NCBI GenBank assembly: GCA_024349245.1
Contig: JALDNG010000104.1
Span: 62,001-126,000 of the forward strand
DNA length: 64,000 nucleotides
Source: Neodontobutis hainanensis
Taxonomy: Eukaryota; Chordata; Actinopteri; Gobiiformes; Odontobutidae
Direction: 5' to 3'
In this document: positions 42,236 through 56,235 of the stretch, piece by piece
How the letters are laid out: every line of letters begins with the position of its first letter
How positions within the stretch are numbered: position 1 is the stretch's first letter
Position numbers and translations under genes: made by a program
The notes under the pieces: generated by a model
The model's database searches: none
What the model was told of the DNA's origin: nothing
The model's input: only the letters and a program-made list of their open reading frames with translations

Positions 42236-45200
42236 TAAAACATAATTATTTTAGAAATTTAATTGCATGTCATAACTATCCTTGAACCACTATTATGTGA
42301 CATTAGTCATTGGATTGGCCTAATTTTACTTTTGAGCTCAGAAAAATTTGGTTTTATTGATGTATTACGGTTTTTCAGTAAGAACACATTTTATTACATT
42401 TATACAAGTTATTATATATTGTGGCGTCATTTAATATAGCACAGTTATACTATTTCCTATGTTTTACAGGTTGCAGCAAAACAATATATTGCATTGTTTC
42501 ATAATTCCATCAGTCATTTGAAGTAAATTCCAAAGATATCACCTAAGTATGGTGTAACATATTGCAATGTTTCAGAGCCTCTTTAGATTTCAATGGCGTA
42601 AGAGGGAATGTGATCATGTTTTTGCTGGAAATAATTGGGCTCATAATTGGACAATCCATCTTTGTGGGCATTATTTGATTTAAAAGTGCATTGCTTGAAC
42701 TCATTCATTACACAGAGTTCCCTGATAACCACACAAGAAATGTCCTCGCAGTCCCACAGTAAGTGCAATCCGCCACCATCAGAAAATTAAACAACCGCCT
42801 TGGTGCCAAGTGCTCTGGTGAAAAGCTAAAGATGTTGCGTTTAATTATTGGAAGCCTTACCGGCGCCCACTTATCAATTATCTAGATTGTTTCTTTTCAC
42901 AACAACAAAAAGACTGTCCTGCAAATTAACCACAGTCCGGCCATTAAACACATGCACTTTACTTTAGGTATATTCAACAGTCGCTTTTTGAACTGTTTAT
43001 TATAGGCTCCAAAGAGAATATTATTTGTTACTTTTGTTGATGCTTTTTATCAATCTGTTTCAAATAGATTAACTAAGAGTGAATCAGGACAAGATGACTT
43101 ACAGCCTTATCTACATAGACATTCCTAATTAAAACAAAGTTTTTTTGTACAAATTCTGATTAATGTGTGCTGTTTTGGTTGGATCTTTAGACTTGCAAAA
43201 TGAAGGAAAAGTAATTTATTGGGATATAAACAAAAAATGGAAAATGGAAAATAAAGTGAACGATTTTCACTATAAAATCCTAAGTCCTAAGACGTAAATA
43301 TATAGTTTACAAATGTGCCGCAAAGGTCATAATATTGTTAATCTAAAAACAAAAGTAACACAATGATTTTATTGGTTAAGCAAAACAATGAAAAATATAC
43401 CTGGTCTAGTAAAAAAAAAAAAAAAAAGGGCCAACACTTTACACTACACACAAGATACGATGTATCTACCTCATTAAAGGTGCATTACAGAAGATCCAGA
43501 GGTTTTGTACTAGTGCACCACCTCTGGCAGTAGCGGTACCTCATCCATTGTTGTGCGTGTTCACTCTGCGCACACTTGTACAAGCTCAAACAATCAACAA
43601 CCAAAGGAGAATCTGTCAGTTTCTCGTGTGCTGGAGTCACAAGCAACATTTCATTTGTACTGTTAAGTTCCAAAAATACATTAAACTAGAATACAAGGCT
43701 TTTTCCACCATATTTGGAGCTGGTCAGTGACTGTTTGGTGTATTTACTCTGCAAGATATGTGGTTAGCCTCTTTGTCTAGTTCATTCTTGCAGACGGCTC
43801 ACTTTTCAAAGTGTCAGCAACCCCAACAAGTTTTCACTGATGTAAAAATCATCTTTATCATCATCAGTCTTTAATGCAATAAAATTATTCATTTTGTAAA
43901 CCTCACCACTTTTTCTGAACATTTAATATCTGAACTTTATCATCAAGTCAAATCGAATCAAAACTTTTCTCAATGAAAAGCGTAGAGCATCATTGAAATT
44001 GCCATTAGGCAACAAGTTCTGGCATCAATGAGCAATGATACAGAGGATATACAGAAGATAGACCATGCTGGAGCTTTAACTGTGACACCAAAGACATTGT
44101 GGACCTAAAAGCAAAAAAATTGGCACGGTCTTTAATCCAAATAAAGGTTTGTACACCGGATATCAGTCCATTCAGAGCAAACAAATCAGCATACAAACAA
44201 AATGGAGCATAAACGTTGGGGTCAAAAAACAAAATTGGCCACATACAATCTAAAAGAACACAAGAAATCACTGGAAAGCTCAACACTAGGGAACAAAACA
44301 ATGTGGCAATGTAAGATTCTATTAGTGCTTCTTCTGCTCATGAAATCCTTTAATGATCCAGCAGCAAATATGCCAGTGAACGCTACATCACAATTATCAG
44401 GCAAATATAAAACACTCATGTCCACATGTATCTTTTACTTTCTATTGCCCTCTATTTAACTGTTATCCTCTGAAAACCTTACTAAAATGGTTACGAGTCT
44501 GTACCTTGCTACCTCATTTCTGTGTTCCAATCACCGCTCTTCAAATATAAATGCTTTCTGAGTGGCTGAGATGATCAGTCAATTGATCAAAGGAATATGG
44601 TCTGAAATTGAACTGTTCATCCAAAATGGGACTAGAGCTGACTAATGGAACAGGACGAAGAGAAGATCCTTGAGTCTAAATGGCTTTCAGGGAAATTAGT
44701 CATTGGTATGACTGAGCCCATGTGCTCTTCAGTGACAACAACATGTGCACCTATTACAGATCGATGGAGCAAAAGTATGGCTGCGATTGTATTCTTACAT
44801 GGTGTAGAGATTATAAAAAGGTGGGAAGAAGGGATAAAAGAATAGATCGGTGGAGGATTCTGCATCAACTACCCCCACCTACCAAAGTAACCAGTAATTT
44901 GGAAAATAAATAAAAAAAACAAATACTTGTTTGGGAAAAGTTTGACAGATACTTCACAATCTAAAGTGCCAAACAAATGGGATAAAGGGCAGTGTTTTCT
45001 TTCAGGGGCGTGTCCAAAGGCTGGAGCACAAAATAAAGAGGCTGGACTTAATCATGTTAGGCCTTTATCTTTAGCTGATTAGCTTGTGCCAGAAGTGAAA
45101 GTACAGAGCAGAAATCCAAGGTAAACAGAATATGCAATTACAATTATCTTTAAACTTTAGGGATTAAGAATGGTTATTTCGTTATTGCTATTTATTCAAA

Positions 45201-45631
45201 TTTTATTTTGAAACAAAGATCATTTTACATCAATGCTAACACATTTAGAAGCAGATTACAGTGATTCAACCTGAGAGGGTTAGATAATAATGATAAACAT
45301 AAATCGATTTTGATTATTCTGTATTTTTAGCATCAGAGCTTCTCAATCTGTGTTCCACAGGCTAGATGCATTATTTCTGTTACTAGAGCCCTGCCAAAAC
45401 CAGCTGATCGTTTAGTCCTTTAGAATCCTATTTTATTAATCATAGAAGAACGTAAACATGTGTTAGTGTAAGACTAGGAGTGCTAGATGTAACAAATCAT
45501 TTTCATCTTGCTTTTCACTTTTTTTTTAACTAAATTCATATAAAAAAAAGAGAATTATTATAATTTATTATAAAGCTGATACTAACATGTTAATATATAG
45601 CTACTACTTTCTTGTAAGACTGGGATATTAA

Positions 45632-46016
45632 TGTTATTCATTAATTTCCTACCGCTTAGTCCCATTAGGGGTTGCGGGTGAATGGAGCCTATCCCAGCAG
45701 CTTTGGGCCTGAGGTGAGGTACACCCTGGCCAGTTAGTTACAGGGCTGAAATTTAGAGACTATCACTGACAGACACCATTCACTCTCACATTCATTCACT
45801 AAGGACACTTTAGAGTTGCCAAAAACCTGTACATGCATGTCTTTGGGCAATGGGAGGAAGCAGGAGTACCTGGAGAGAACCCACGGTAACACGTGGAGGA
45901 CATGAGGACTCCTCACAGAAAGACCAGAGTTGGCTGAGGATGTTAAAGTTGGGAGGGGTTTGAACTCACAATCTGTGAGGCAGGAGCAATAACCACTCTG
46001 CCACTATGAACCCCAT
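45632..46016 (-). mobile_element. V-SINE-like element, near full length
   Basis: The minus strand starts GGGGTTCATAGTGGCAGAGTGG (A-box region). The B-box-like GAGTTCAAACC and the conserved body follow, with CCAAAGACATGCATGTACAGG and GGCAACTCTAAAGTGTCC. The 3' end has GGGATAGGCTCCA and a TAAGCGGTAGGAAATTAATGAA tail. tRNA-derived head, conserved middle and tail are in the expected order. Confidence 0.75.
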
Positions 46017-49000
46017 GGATATTAATTTATTCATTAAAATGGTTTGGTGAGGTCAAACTAGATTTTAAATCACACCAAGTCAGACCAGAGTGTGGCAGGA
46101 CTCAGGGATCAGAACTTCTTCAGGACCAAGACCATGGAAAGATGGGACCAGGTCAAGATCAAAAAGTGCACAATACATTGGAAAAAATCTCAAGCAACAT
46201 TTGTAATAGAAAATAGAAAGTCCACATTCATAGAGTGGTTAGCATGTGGCGAATGAGGCAGAGAATGTCTCTAATAATAAGATCAGATTAAAATGTTTTC
46301 ATCCAATCACAAAAATGATGAGGACTAATAATCCAGCTGGGGCCTCAGCGGATCCTAATTTAAAATCCTCGGGATCATGACCAGGACATAATGACTTAGG
46401 GTCGAATGCCTTGGCAACAAGCGCATTGATAAATAAAAAAAAAAAATTTGGGGGGGGGGCAAAGTATAAAACAAACTGTCGGCAGGACGCTAGCTTGGAT
46501 GTACAAAGCTCTGTCTTTTTTTGTTCCTCGGCTCTACTGAATCTGTTTTTTTTTTATCTTCGCTTACAAAATCTCAGTGTTTCTCACACACAAACAAAAA
46601 TACATTTATTGAGCTTCAGGGGTAAAATCTTTAATAGTGCGTCACAAACTGTGTCCAGATCCAAACTGCAATCCCCCCAGTTGACCTCTATTTTACGTTT
46701 TCTGAAAATACAAGGCAGAGATGAAACTTGTATATAATATAATATATATATATACATTATATGTATATAATGTGATTAACAGTATAGTGTAGCAGGTCAG
46801 TGAGAGACGCCAATTCTATGTCAAATTTTGCGGTCTTACTTTGTTCGTAATGGGGACAGGATGACAGCCAGGATTGATTGCTTGATAGCGACATAACCCA
46901 AAGAGGTGCTCCAGGTGGCGTGACGACCAGATCTGTGGCCTGAGTCAGTTCAATGTCCTTAAGATTTATTGTAGCAGACCTTGCAGGTTTACACCAGAGG
47001 CGCGTGCACACCAAAGATAGTAAAAATATGAATGCTATCTGACCATTGGTCCTGTATTTACCGATATTGTCATTACGACGGAGCAATAAAATGGCGGTTA
47101 CATCTGGGCTTTTCGGCTTTTACATAGTAAAACAATGTTTTTTAGATAGCATAAACAGACGTAATAATCAAACCCCCCCCCCAGAGTTGTCACATAGTAA
47201 AAACTGAGCTCTAGAGACCGGAGCCATCTTTTGTACCAGGCAGTAAACATGATTTTTATACTTGTAAAGTCGCCATTGGGTTTCTCTTTATATTTCCAGA
47301 GCCTGCCCTCTGGTGGACGGCGGTATATTGCTGTGCCCTTCCATGGGAGACACTTGGTCCATACCTTTGCAGTCTCATCAGAGAACAGCCATCACTGGCT
47401 TGGAGAGAAAGAGAACCAATAACCACTTCAGAACATTGTGAGGGTCTGAAAAAAAGTTTGCTGCTAGAAGCGTAGAATAAAAATAGAAAGCTTTTAATAG
47501 GGCATTGAAACGGCTAATTCAACAGACTTTCATAGGAATTCCTTTGAAAGTCTGTTCCTACTGTCTGTTCCTACTGGAGCAGCAGAAATAAATAAAAAAA
47601 CAAGTTTTGGTAAATAAAACTAAACATAATAATAGACATGGCAAGAACCAAACTCAACCTAAACTCAAGTGTCCCATTGTTAAACAATATGAGCAAGCAA
47701 AGATTAGAAAGACATATAAACACAAATGAAATGAAAAATTATTATCATTATCATGGTAGGAAATACAACAATAATTAGATTATTTACTGCGCTGAAACAA
47801 ACCATGTTGGTCAAAAAACCAAGTCTGTAATTATTTAATGTTCCTTTTTTGTTCTTCACATGAGAAGAATTTCAGCTTTTTATCAGAATTTGTCAGAATT
47901 CCTTGTTTTAAATATCACCTGTAGATGTCAGCAAAGACTGAGACATCTTTTAAGGGTTTGTATCTTTTCACAAGCTTCAAAGGCATTCCAAGATTAACTT
48001 TGAGCCTGGAATGAACTGTAATAATGTTGGGTGAACAGAGTTCTCTTGAGTTTTATGGGTTTGTCCTGTACAAAAGTGACACATTATTGACATCCCCCTA
48101 ATCCAGATGAGGGGTGACTGCCTCCTTCCTTGAGACACATCTGAAAGAGCACATGTTTATGTGGCATCGTTGCAAGGTCAGATATCCTTGCTACAATAGC
48201 AATGGGAATCCATTTTTTCTTTCACCTAAATAGAGCAGTAGGTTTGCATTTTCCATCCAATTGTTTCCCACTGTGCAGCTGCCATCTTAACACTTGTCTA
48301 AATCCAACTCACTCCTTACAAAGCTCCTGTTTAATCCTGGATGTTGCATCTGATAACTGCCCATTTGGAAAGAGCGTCAGGAGACATCTTTTGGATGAGA
48401 AGCATGATGAATCCCTTTGTACAGTAACCCTAAATGAGATAAACGCCTCGCTGCACCAGAGTGCCTAAATTTAAATCTCCTATCAGCGTACCAACTGCTG
48501 CGTTTGGAGACCGCATGACGAGATGAAAAAAATAAAGGATCCAATGAACTCGACTCCTATTCGCCAACAGCTCAAAGACATTCGCTAATGAGGCTGAGTT
48601 TCTGTGACCGCCCCAACATTCATATTACATTAGGCGTTCAATGGAAAGCAAAGGCCAAGAGGTGAGGTGCAATTTGTCTCAAGTGCCGTTGCTGCCACTT
48701 AAAGGTGGGTGGAAGGCACAACTGCATTTGCATTAGAGTTAAATCCAAAGGGACAGAGATTATTTCAATGTGATGTGTTGTAAAAGTGTTTTAACATTTG
48801 CTTTTATTAATATTTTAGACAATATCTGGTTCATATAGCAAGATACAAAACAAAAACACACAAGAAAAACATAATAAAAATTTACACAGCTTGTCAAAGA
48901 AAACATTCCGGTCAGTCGGCCTGCTATGTGCCCTTAGAGGGGACAAAGTAAATATATGTGTAGAATATATGTGTAGGGATGGACCCCATTGTCAAACCCA

Positions 49001-51530
49001 GATGGTGCATTAGAGGAGCCCATCTCCTCTCAAATATATTAGTAGTTAAATGTAGTTTAGCTGATGTTTTTTTTCATAAAATAAATCTTCACAAGGTTTT
49101 CCTGTCACAGATGGCGATTGGGAGGCAGAGGTTTAAGCCATGACAAAATGATCATCTTTCTAGTGACAATTTTCAGTAGGTATTCGTTTATTTGTTGGGA
49201 AGAACTCCAAGGACAAAGACCATGTAGAATAGTTTATTCAGAATGCCCTCCGAATATGACTTTTAGGACAGACTCAAAAGATGTGTGTGTGGTCACCAGT
49301 TACATACAGTACATGTTCCATGTCATTAGCCCCCCCTTTACCCCTATCACGTGATCAAATGACTTCTCAGCATAAAGACTGAGACGATTATGTTCAGATT
49401 ACATCTAGGGTACACATGCTATTGTTGTATCCTATATATTATAGATTTATAGACCTATTGGCCACACTGTGTGGGGTCCTTTCTGTGTCCACCCTTTAAA
49501 GATACTTTTCTTAGCTTTTAAAACAGTCTATTACCTACTTCAGGGTTGTGGTTATTTGGTAATTAGACTGATGAAGGCAATCACATTTTTAACTTGCAAT
49601 GTTTTCCAGAATAATGAAAACATAAAGATCGTTATCTCGTTCACAGACACCTTCATTGTTTGTCTAAGGGGCTTTTTAATGTGACTTTAATAGCTATTTT
49701 GTATTATAGGGTTTGTTTCTTGTCTCAACTTGCACAAAAAACACATCTTCTATTTAAAAGCATGTTTAAAGTAACTTGAGCGTTAGGTTTGTGTTATGAT
49801 AAATACTAACAAACCGAAGTCCAAGATGGAAGGAACATATATTTATCATATTTTGAAACTAAACATCATTATCCGTCAAGGGTAATCCATTTGACAAATT
49901 CATTTAAGGTGAAATGGATAGAAATCTTTAGCATGGAAGACACCGGAGACTAACCGGACCTGCCAGATAGCATGGGTGGGCTTCCATAGAATGTGCAGGC
50001 AATGATGAACTAGTTTGGATGGGAGTAACCGCAGTTTTATCCAAAAGTACAACCCAGCATGTCAACTTAAATATATTGAACAAAACTTTAAATGCAACAA
50101 TTTTGGTTTTGCCCCCATTTTTGCCCAATTTTCCTTTGTAGACAAAAGCCCTATTTCTCTCAAATATTGTACACAAATCTGTCCAAATCTGTGTTAGTGA
50201 TCACTTCTCCTTTGTTGAGATAGTCCATCCACCTCACAGGTGTGGCATTTTAAGATGCTGATTAAAGAGCATGATTATTGCATTGCGTTTAAATTTCTGT
50301 TCATACATACATATTTTTTAATGCTGCCGTTTTCTGTAATAGTGCAGATGTGTATGTCTAATACCAGTAATTTAGTAGGTGCTTTGTTGTTTGAACATAA
50401 AGTGGACGTGGAGTGGAATACATTATAGTTAAGTCACTGTATGAAAGTTGGCCCTTTGCGTCGCTCGACTTTCTCTAAGTAGCGTCTCTAAAATCAGATC
50501 ACAGTTCACAGTCACAAAGACAAAATCAAGATTACCAGAGAAACACTCCGAGTTTACAGCACCCCTACTGGCCTTGAAGATGTACTTCAGCTTCTTTATC
50601 AGCTAAACAAATCCGCATGAAGTCGATCGATTTGAACACACCACAAGTCCACGTTTCTGGTGTTGTGTTAATGACCCTTTAATCAGGTTGCTGCATCTTG
50701 CTACTGACAGCTAACCAAGCCAATCATCCTTGTTGCAGGCATCACCATGATATGTACAAGGTTGTAATGAATGTATTGAGGACTGTTGACTACCACTTTC
50801 ATTAAACTAATTGTAATACAAATGATCAGCATTCAAGGTCATGCAGAGAGATTGGTTCCTTGTTAATAGTAATCAGTGGAGGCTGGTGGATGTCACGTCA
50901 CACTGCTTCAACTGCTCCAACTGCTGCCAATTACCTCTGAGCATGCACTGACAGACTGCTCTCTCCTTAGTCAGTCTCTACACCAGGCTTTATCCTTGAC
51001 TTCTTCTAATCTGCTCTGAATGAGTGATGCCTTTGTGTGAAAAAACACTGCCTTTATCCTCTGTAGTGCAGTCGCTGTCAAATATGGCTGAACCACTGCT
51101 CATTGAGGGCTTTTCCATTTTGAACTCAGCTCTCTTAACACCAGAAATAAAAAAAATAACCCTTTAAATTAAAATTAAACATTGTTGGTGCAATGTAGAT
51201 TTAGATTTCCATTCTAGGAAAGACATGGAAAATAATCTGGCATTTAAATTTCTTGGAATAAATATAGTATTGATATTGAACCTTTTAATGTTAAAAGTGC
51301 TTTACATGATTCTAGCCTTGGCTAAACCATGATAGAGGTAGTTGTCTCAGTTTAAACTGTTAGCCCTTCCTCCCAAGTTGCTCCTCACTCTCACAAGCCC
51401 TCCCTTTTTATTCCTACTTCACATGCACATGATCAAGCACATCTCACTTACATGTGCACACTTAGTTGCACTTAGGCCTCTCATGCACTTCTTCCAGCTT
51501 TTTAAGCCGTGTATGCAGTGACAGCCAGTG
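46017..51530. other. Intergenic DNA, nothing recognised
   Basis: Short G and A homopolymers sit at 46435-46460 and a palindromic TA-rich patch at 46736-46775. 48180-48720 is less AT-rich than its surroundings and lacks repeat signatures. No coding sequence is supported. Confidence 0.5.
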
Positions 51531-51539
51531 GGGGTACAG

Positions 51540-51745
51540 ACACCTTGGCAAATGGCATTGATTTTATACAGAGCTTTTCCAGTAGGCCATTAACGCGCTT
51601 TACCTGTGTTGCAGCTGGAACAGCTGGGTTAAGTGTCTTGCCCAAGGACCTAACAAGAGTATAAACTGTGGGGAGAGCGGGAATCTAACTGCCACCCTTC
51701 CAGTTATAGGCCAACCGCTCTACCACTGAGCCACTGCGCTCTTTG
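51540..51745 (-). mobile_element. tRNA-derived SINE, copy D
   Basis: The minus strand begins with the ATGG-less head GAGCGCAGTGGCTCAGTGGTAG (A box), then a decayed B box. The body includes TTGGGCAAGACACTTAACCC and ends near a 'gcgctttac' tail. Internally shortened relative to 11045-11390. Confidence 0.7.
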
Positions 51746-52439
51746 CTTGTTGGATTGTCCATAGCCATGATTCCTTGTTTACAAGACGTGCAGGTGCTTT
51801 GTGGCTTTATAGCAGCAGCCAATGAGGCTCATCCCCTTTTTTGAGAATGTGATAGGCTCAGAACAGGATGCTCAGGAAAAGAAAGCGTCTTGCATAAGCA
51901 TGTAGAAATTTGATCTTTATATACTATACAACATACTTTATGGGATAAAACTATTTTCACTCAAAAACAAGAAAAATAAGTTAAGTACACAATCTTTGTT
52001 GCACATTTACTTGAAAAATTCAATGTGCTTTAGAAAAAACAATGCCAAATTATGTGTATGTTTACCCATTGACCTTTGACCCTCTAAGGTTACTGGAGTT
52101 GTTGGAGAAACAGATAGAAAAAGAGGAGTAGTTAACCATCAGCTGTATTTATTGCCATTACAGTGATTATGGAAACACAGAATATAAAAGTATACTATAA
52201 TTTCCAAAAATTCAAACTTTAATGTTATACCAATTTAGACTGAGTTGTAGTTCACTAGTAATTTCCAAAATTTGACCCCAAAAGACTTAAAAAAAATGTG
52301 TCCACAGTGGGCTTCCATTTGTATTGTCTAGGGAAAAATGATGAGCAGCATATTTTAATATATTGTAAAAGGCCATGATCTTAATAGCTACCTGCTAAAA
52401 GCCAATCCTATAATGCAGAGTCCATAAACATCATGTATG

Positions 52440-53108
52440 TGACAGTTCTGTTAAGGACAGCCTAATAGGGAGGTGTGTCAAGATAAATGCTTGAGTTAAT
52501 GACCTCAAAAAAGGTCCATGATTTGGGCCTACTTTGCTGCTTCAGGGTCTGGCAGCTTGCAGTCATTAAGTGGAAAATGAATTCCCAAGTATATCAGACA
52601 ATTCTTCAGGATAATGTGAGGATGTCTGTACATCAGCTGAAACTGTGTAGAAGGTGATGCAACAGGACAACTACACTTAACACAAGTCTACAACAGAGTG
52701 GCTTCAGAAAAACAAAAGCCTTTTGGAGTGGTCAAGTCAGAGCCCAGACCTCAAACTAAAAGAAATGCTATAGATTGACTTGAAGAGGTCCCAACACATG
52801 AGACGTCCAAAGAATATGACAGAGCTAAAGCCATTCTGCTGAAAGAATGGGCTAAAATTCCTCCTCAACGATGTGTAGGTCTGATCCACAGATACATTAA
52901 GCGCCTGGTTGAGATTATTGCTGCCAATAGGGGGGGGTCAGATTTTTTTTGTGTGTAATTATTGTTATTGGACATTATTATTAGACACATTATGTTCAAG
53001 TCAATACCCTGGACTTTGATGAAGTTCAGATCACATTTTAAGACAAATTTATTCAGAAAACCATGAAATTCCAAAAGGTTCACATACTTTATCTGCCCAC
53101 TGTGTATC
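52440..53108 (+). pseudogene. Tc1/mariner transposase remnant
   Basis: In broken plus-strand frames, 52690-52780 reads WLQKNK-like then SSQSPDLK...KEML, the decayed catalytic C-terminal block of Tc1-type transposases (usual form W-SQSPDLNPIE). It continues with a 'gatccacagatacattaagcgcctgg' and 'ttattgctgcc' C-terminal stretch. The right end carries ttcacatactttatctgccc and cactgtgtatc, typical of the element's terminus. The left end is unclear. Inactive. Confidence 0.6.
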
Positions 53109-53789
53109 AGAATTTGCAGCTGTCCTCTGAAGTTTTCTCAAAAATAGTTGAAAAATAACATTAATGATAATTAATAATAATAACAATTCTCAAATGTATG
53201 TAGGCATGTAGTATGTATGTGATGTTTACAAAGTGCAGTTTTTAAGACGGAAGTCCACTGTTTGGAGCAAGATTAGGCTACTTCTGTTTCCTAGGATTAA
53301 AAAGTTTCACGGCAGACGTAAGAACCAGACCAGATTTCAACATTGAACTGCTTTAATGGACCCTTAATGAGCAGAGAATGCAGAGCCACAACTTCATGAA
53401 TCTAAAGTTGATGATCACAGAGAATCGATTCACTTCATTTCCTTGATTCTCACACAGTTCAGTTTCATTAAAACGTGCACAACACTTCTATGTTCAACAC
53501 CGGAGCTCCTCTTGTGTGAACATCAATAGCTTAATGTTGATTTTACCTTCTCATAGTTGTCTTTCTGCCTCATTCATTTCAGACTCAGAGAATACACTTA
53601 CACTGAGAGAAAGCTAGCTAGCTGACATTGCTTACTTTGCTAGTGTAAAATGTTTATGAAGTTTGGATCTTTTACTTCTAAAACTGCACAACATAAAAAA
53701 AAAAAAATCTAAAAGAGTGGTTCTTTACTTTTAAGCCTTTGTCACTTGTGCCATCAGTGACCCAATGGAAATTGCTTACTAAAGCTCCT

Positions 53790-54190
53790 CTTAAACTAGT
53801 GGACACTTTTGACCAAACTTTGTCTACATGTACAACTAGTAAGGTCCAAAATGGTTGCTAGTGTGATTAGTATCCTAGTAGTCCTAGTACTAGAACTTGT
53901 TACACAGAATGTTTACTAGTCGTACTAGTAGAGCACAAAAAGCCAAATAGTGAACGTAGTAAGAACAAAATGCCTAGTTGTACTGGTGGATGCAAAACTT
54001 TCAACATGTCAAGTTATTGTGTAACCTTACAAGTGACTCAACTGAGGCAAAAATGTTAACTAGTGAACTCAGTGACTAAACCAGTGACTAGTAAAACTAT
54101 TTTGCTCACTAGTACCACTAGTGGACCCAAAACTGTTGATCTAGTGTACAAGTCTCATAAAGTTAGGTCCACTAGTACAATATCAGAATA
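53790..54190. repeat. Degenerate ACTAGT-rich minisatellite
   Basis: ACTAGT and variants (CTAGTG, CTAGTA, CTAGTT) recur about every 20-40 bp, often followed by gga(c)cc(a)aaa or aaaatg. The unit looks like actagtggacccaaaactgtt with heavy drift. Confidence 0.6.
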
Positions 54191-54457
54191 AATACTGGGA
54201 TCTATTTCCATAGATATATATGTTTTGTTTATTAACAGTTTATACTGAGCCAAATCTGTGGAGTACAAATAAACTTCAAACTTCATCAGACACTTGAAAA
54301 TACACTCAGATGGGTGAAATTATAAAAGTTAGCAAATCAGATGATTAGCTAAACTCTGCATGATATGCTTTTTAACGTTCTACTTTCAAATTTGTGTTGG
54401 TCGTAGAGTTGGCTTTTGGTGCCATGGTTTACTATAAAATAACAAAAATAATAATAA

Positions 54458-54755
54458 TGGATTGGTTTTATATAGCATGTTTTCAAGGCTCTCAAAGCAC
54501 TTTACAGAGTCCATTATTCATTCACTCCACAGTCACACACTGGTGGTGGAGACGTGGCAGCCATTTTTTGCCTACAGACTCTCCAACCTCTCACACATTC
54601 ACACACATTCGTACACCAGAGCTGTGGCACTGGAGGCAAGGTGGGCTAAGTGTCTTGCCCAAGGACACAACAACAGTATGAACTGTGGAGAGAGTGGCAA
54701 TTGAACCGCCTACCTTCCAGTTGAAGGACGATGCTCTACCCACTGAGCTACTCCA
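54458..54755 (-). mobile_element. tRNA-derived SINE, copy E (near full length)
   Basis: The minus strand has head GGAGTAGCTCAGTGGGTAGAGC with a decayed B box (GGTTCAATTGCC). The body has TTGGGCAAGACACTTAGCCC, then CCACCAGTGTGTGACTGTGG. The tail has TGTAAAGTGCTTTGAGAGCC, ending TGCTATATAAAACC. Confidence 0.75.
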
Positions 54756-55497
54756 AAAAAGAAACAATTTAATTATGTGTTATCTTAAGTTAAATCTTAA
54801 GTTATTTATTGTTTCATAGATTTATCTGACTAGCATACAGCATACAGAAGAATTGGCAAATAATACATTCCCAATTATCTACAGGTTTAATGAATATGTG
54901 AAACAAAAAAAACAGGTCGAGTGCAGCAGAGGGACAGCAGTACAGTACAGAGCTGTACAGTAGTAGTTGTTTTCATTAGTAAGCTGCTGTTATAACAGAT
55001 AAGCTACACTTTTTGTATTGACTACTTCTACTTCAATTCTACTTTATAAACTTAACCGTTAAAGCTCCAAGGAACCCACTACAGTTCAGTTGTTTTGTAT
55101 TTTCTTTTTTCTACATCTGCCCAGTGAACCTAACAGTGCGAGTGAGAAGCACCCTCCTGTTGAACGCATACTTGAAAGAAGATTTAGGACAATGCTTTTG
55201 TTTTACTTGGTGAGATCACTGTTAGACCTGTTTGTACTGGACTTGTTCATACATCAGAATGATAGAAAGTTATTTGTGCTGTTTGTTGTCACACTGTCAC
55301 AGTTTTACTAAAAGAGTGTTTGATGTTCCTATTTTATATAGTTGTATTTTGAATGCTGTAATAATATTTTCATTCATCTACTTTAGAAACTATACAGGTA
55401 AAACCCCACAGAATCCAGCACAGTTCAGTTACTTTGTATTCCCTTTTTTCTACATCAATGGACAAATCTGTGAAAACAAAATACTGAATACAAAATA

Positions 55498-55522
55498 CAT
55501 CCATCCATCCATCCATCCATCT
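55498..55522. repeat. (CATC)n tail
   Basis: Six CATC units; on the minus strand this is the (GGAT)n 3' tail of the adjacent LINE. Confidence 0.85.
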
Positions 55523-55985
55523 TCTACCGCTTATCCGGGGCCGGGTCGCGGGGGCAGCAGTCTAAGCAGAGAAGCCCAGACTTCCCTCTCCCCAGACACT
55601 TCCTCCAGCTCTTCCGGGGGGATACCGAGGCGTTCCCAGGCCAGCCGAGAGACATAGTCCCTCCAGCGTGTCCTAGGTCTTCCCCGAGGTCTCCTCCCGG
55701 TGGGACATGCCCGGAACACCTCCCTAGGGAGGCGTCCAGGAGGCATCCGAAACAGATGCCCGAGCCACCTCAGCTGGCTCCTCTCGATGTGAAGGAGCAG
55801 CGGCTCTACTTTGAGCTCCTCCCGAGTGACGGAGCTCCTCACCTTATCTCTAAGGTAGCGCCCTGCCACTCTGCGGAGAAAGCTCATTTCGGCCGCCTGT
55901 ATCCGGGATCTTGTTCTTTCGGTCATGACCCAAAGCTCATGACCATAGGTGAGAGTAGGAACGTAGATCGACTGGTAAATCGAGA
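55498..55985 (-). pseudogene. LINE ORF2 C-terminus (RTE/RTEX-like), copy 3
   Basis: The minus strand is open over 131 residues (55926-55531), encoding TERTRSRIQAAEMSFLRRVAGRYLRDK, VEPLLLHIERSQLRWLGHLFRM, RGRPRTRWRDYVSRLAWERLG and ELEEVSGEREVWASLLRLLPPRPGPG. This is the C-terminus of an abundant fish LINE. It ends at a (GGAT)n tail (complement of the CATC run at 55498-55522). The copy is truncated at its 5' side near 55985. The intact frame and tail suggest it is the youngest of the five fragments of this family here. Confidence 0.75.
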
Positions 55986-56129
55986 GTACAAAATATACAA
56001 AATACAGTTAATACTAAAAAGTGTTTTGTTCTTTCTATTTTGAAATGAACTATACTCTATAGCTTACTTTTTAAAAATGGTACATTCATATACAATAGGT
56101 TTATTAATAAGACTCAAATTAAGCTACAT

Positions 56130-56235
56130 ATGTGACTTGACTTGGACTTGGGACCAAAAGACTTGGTCTTAACTTATACAGTACTTATGGCCAAAGACTT
56201 GACCTGGACTTGCAATAAAAATACTTGTGGACATA
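56130..56235. repeat. 'gacttgacttggacttg' minisatellite
   Basis: GACTTG, GACTTGG and AAAGACTTG units in loose tandem. A further loose echo is at 56365-56400. Confidence 0.5.

Larger units (their letters stand above)
36892..45630. other. 3' flank and intergenic DNA, no second gene recognised
   Basis: Apart from the listed repeats, this stretch is AT-rich and I see no exon-like conserved protein segment on either strand. 40040-42120 is especially AT-rich, with many TATATA runs. A pure A run is at about 43411-43427. Confidence 0.55.

Noticed and set aside
44005..44301. 98-residue minus-strand frame as a gene
   Set aside because: Low-complexity hydrophobic translation of AT-rich DNA with overlapping frames on the other strand and no similarity I can recognise.
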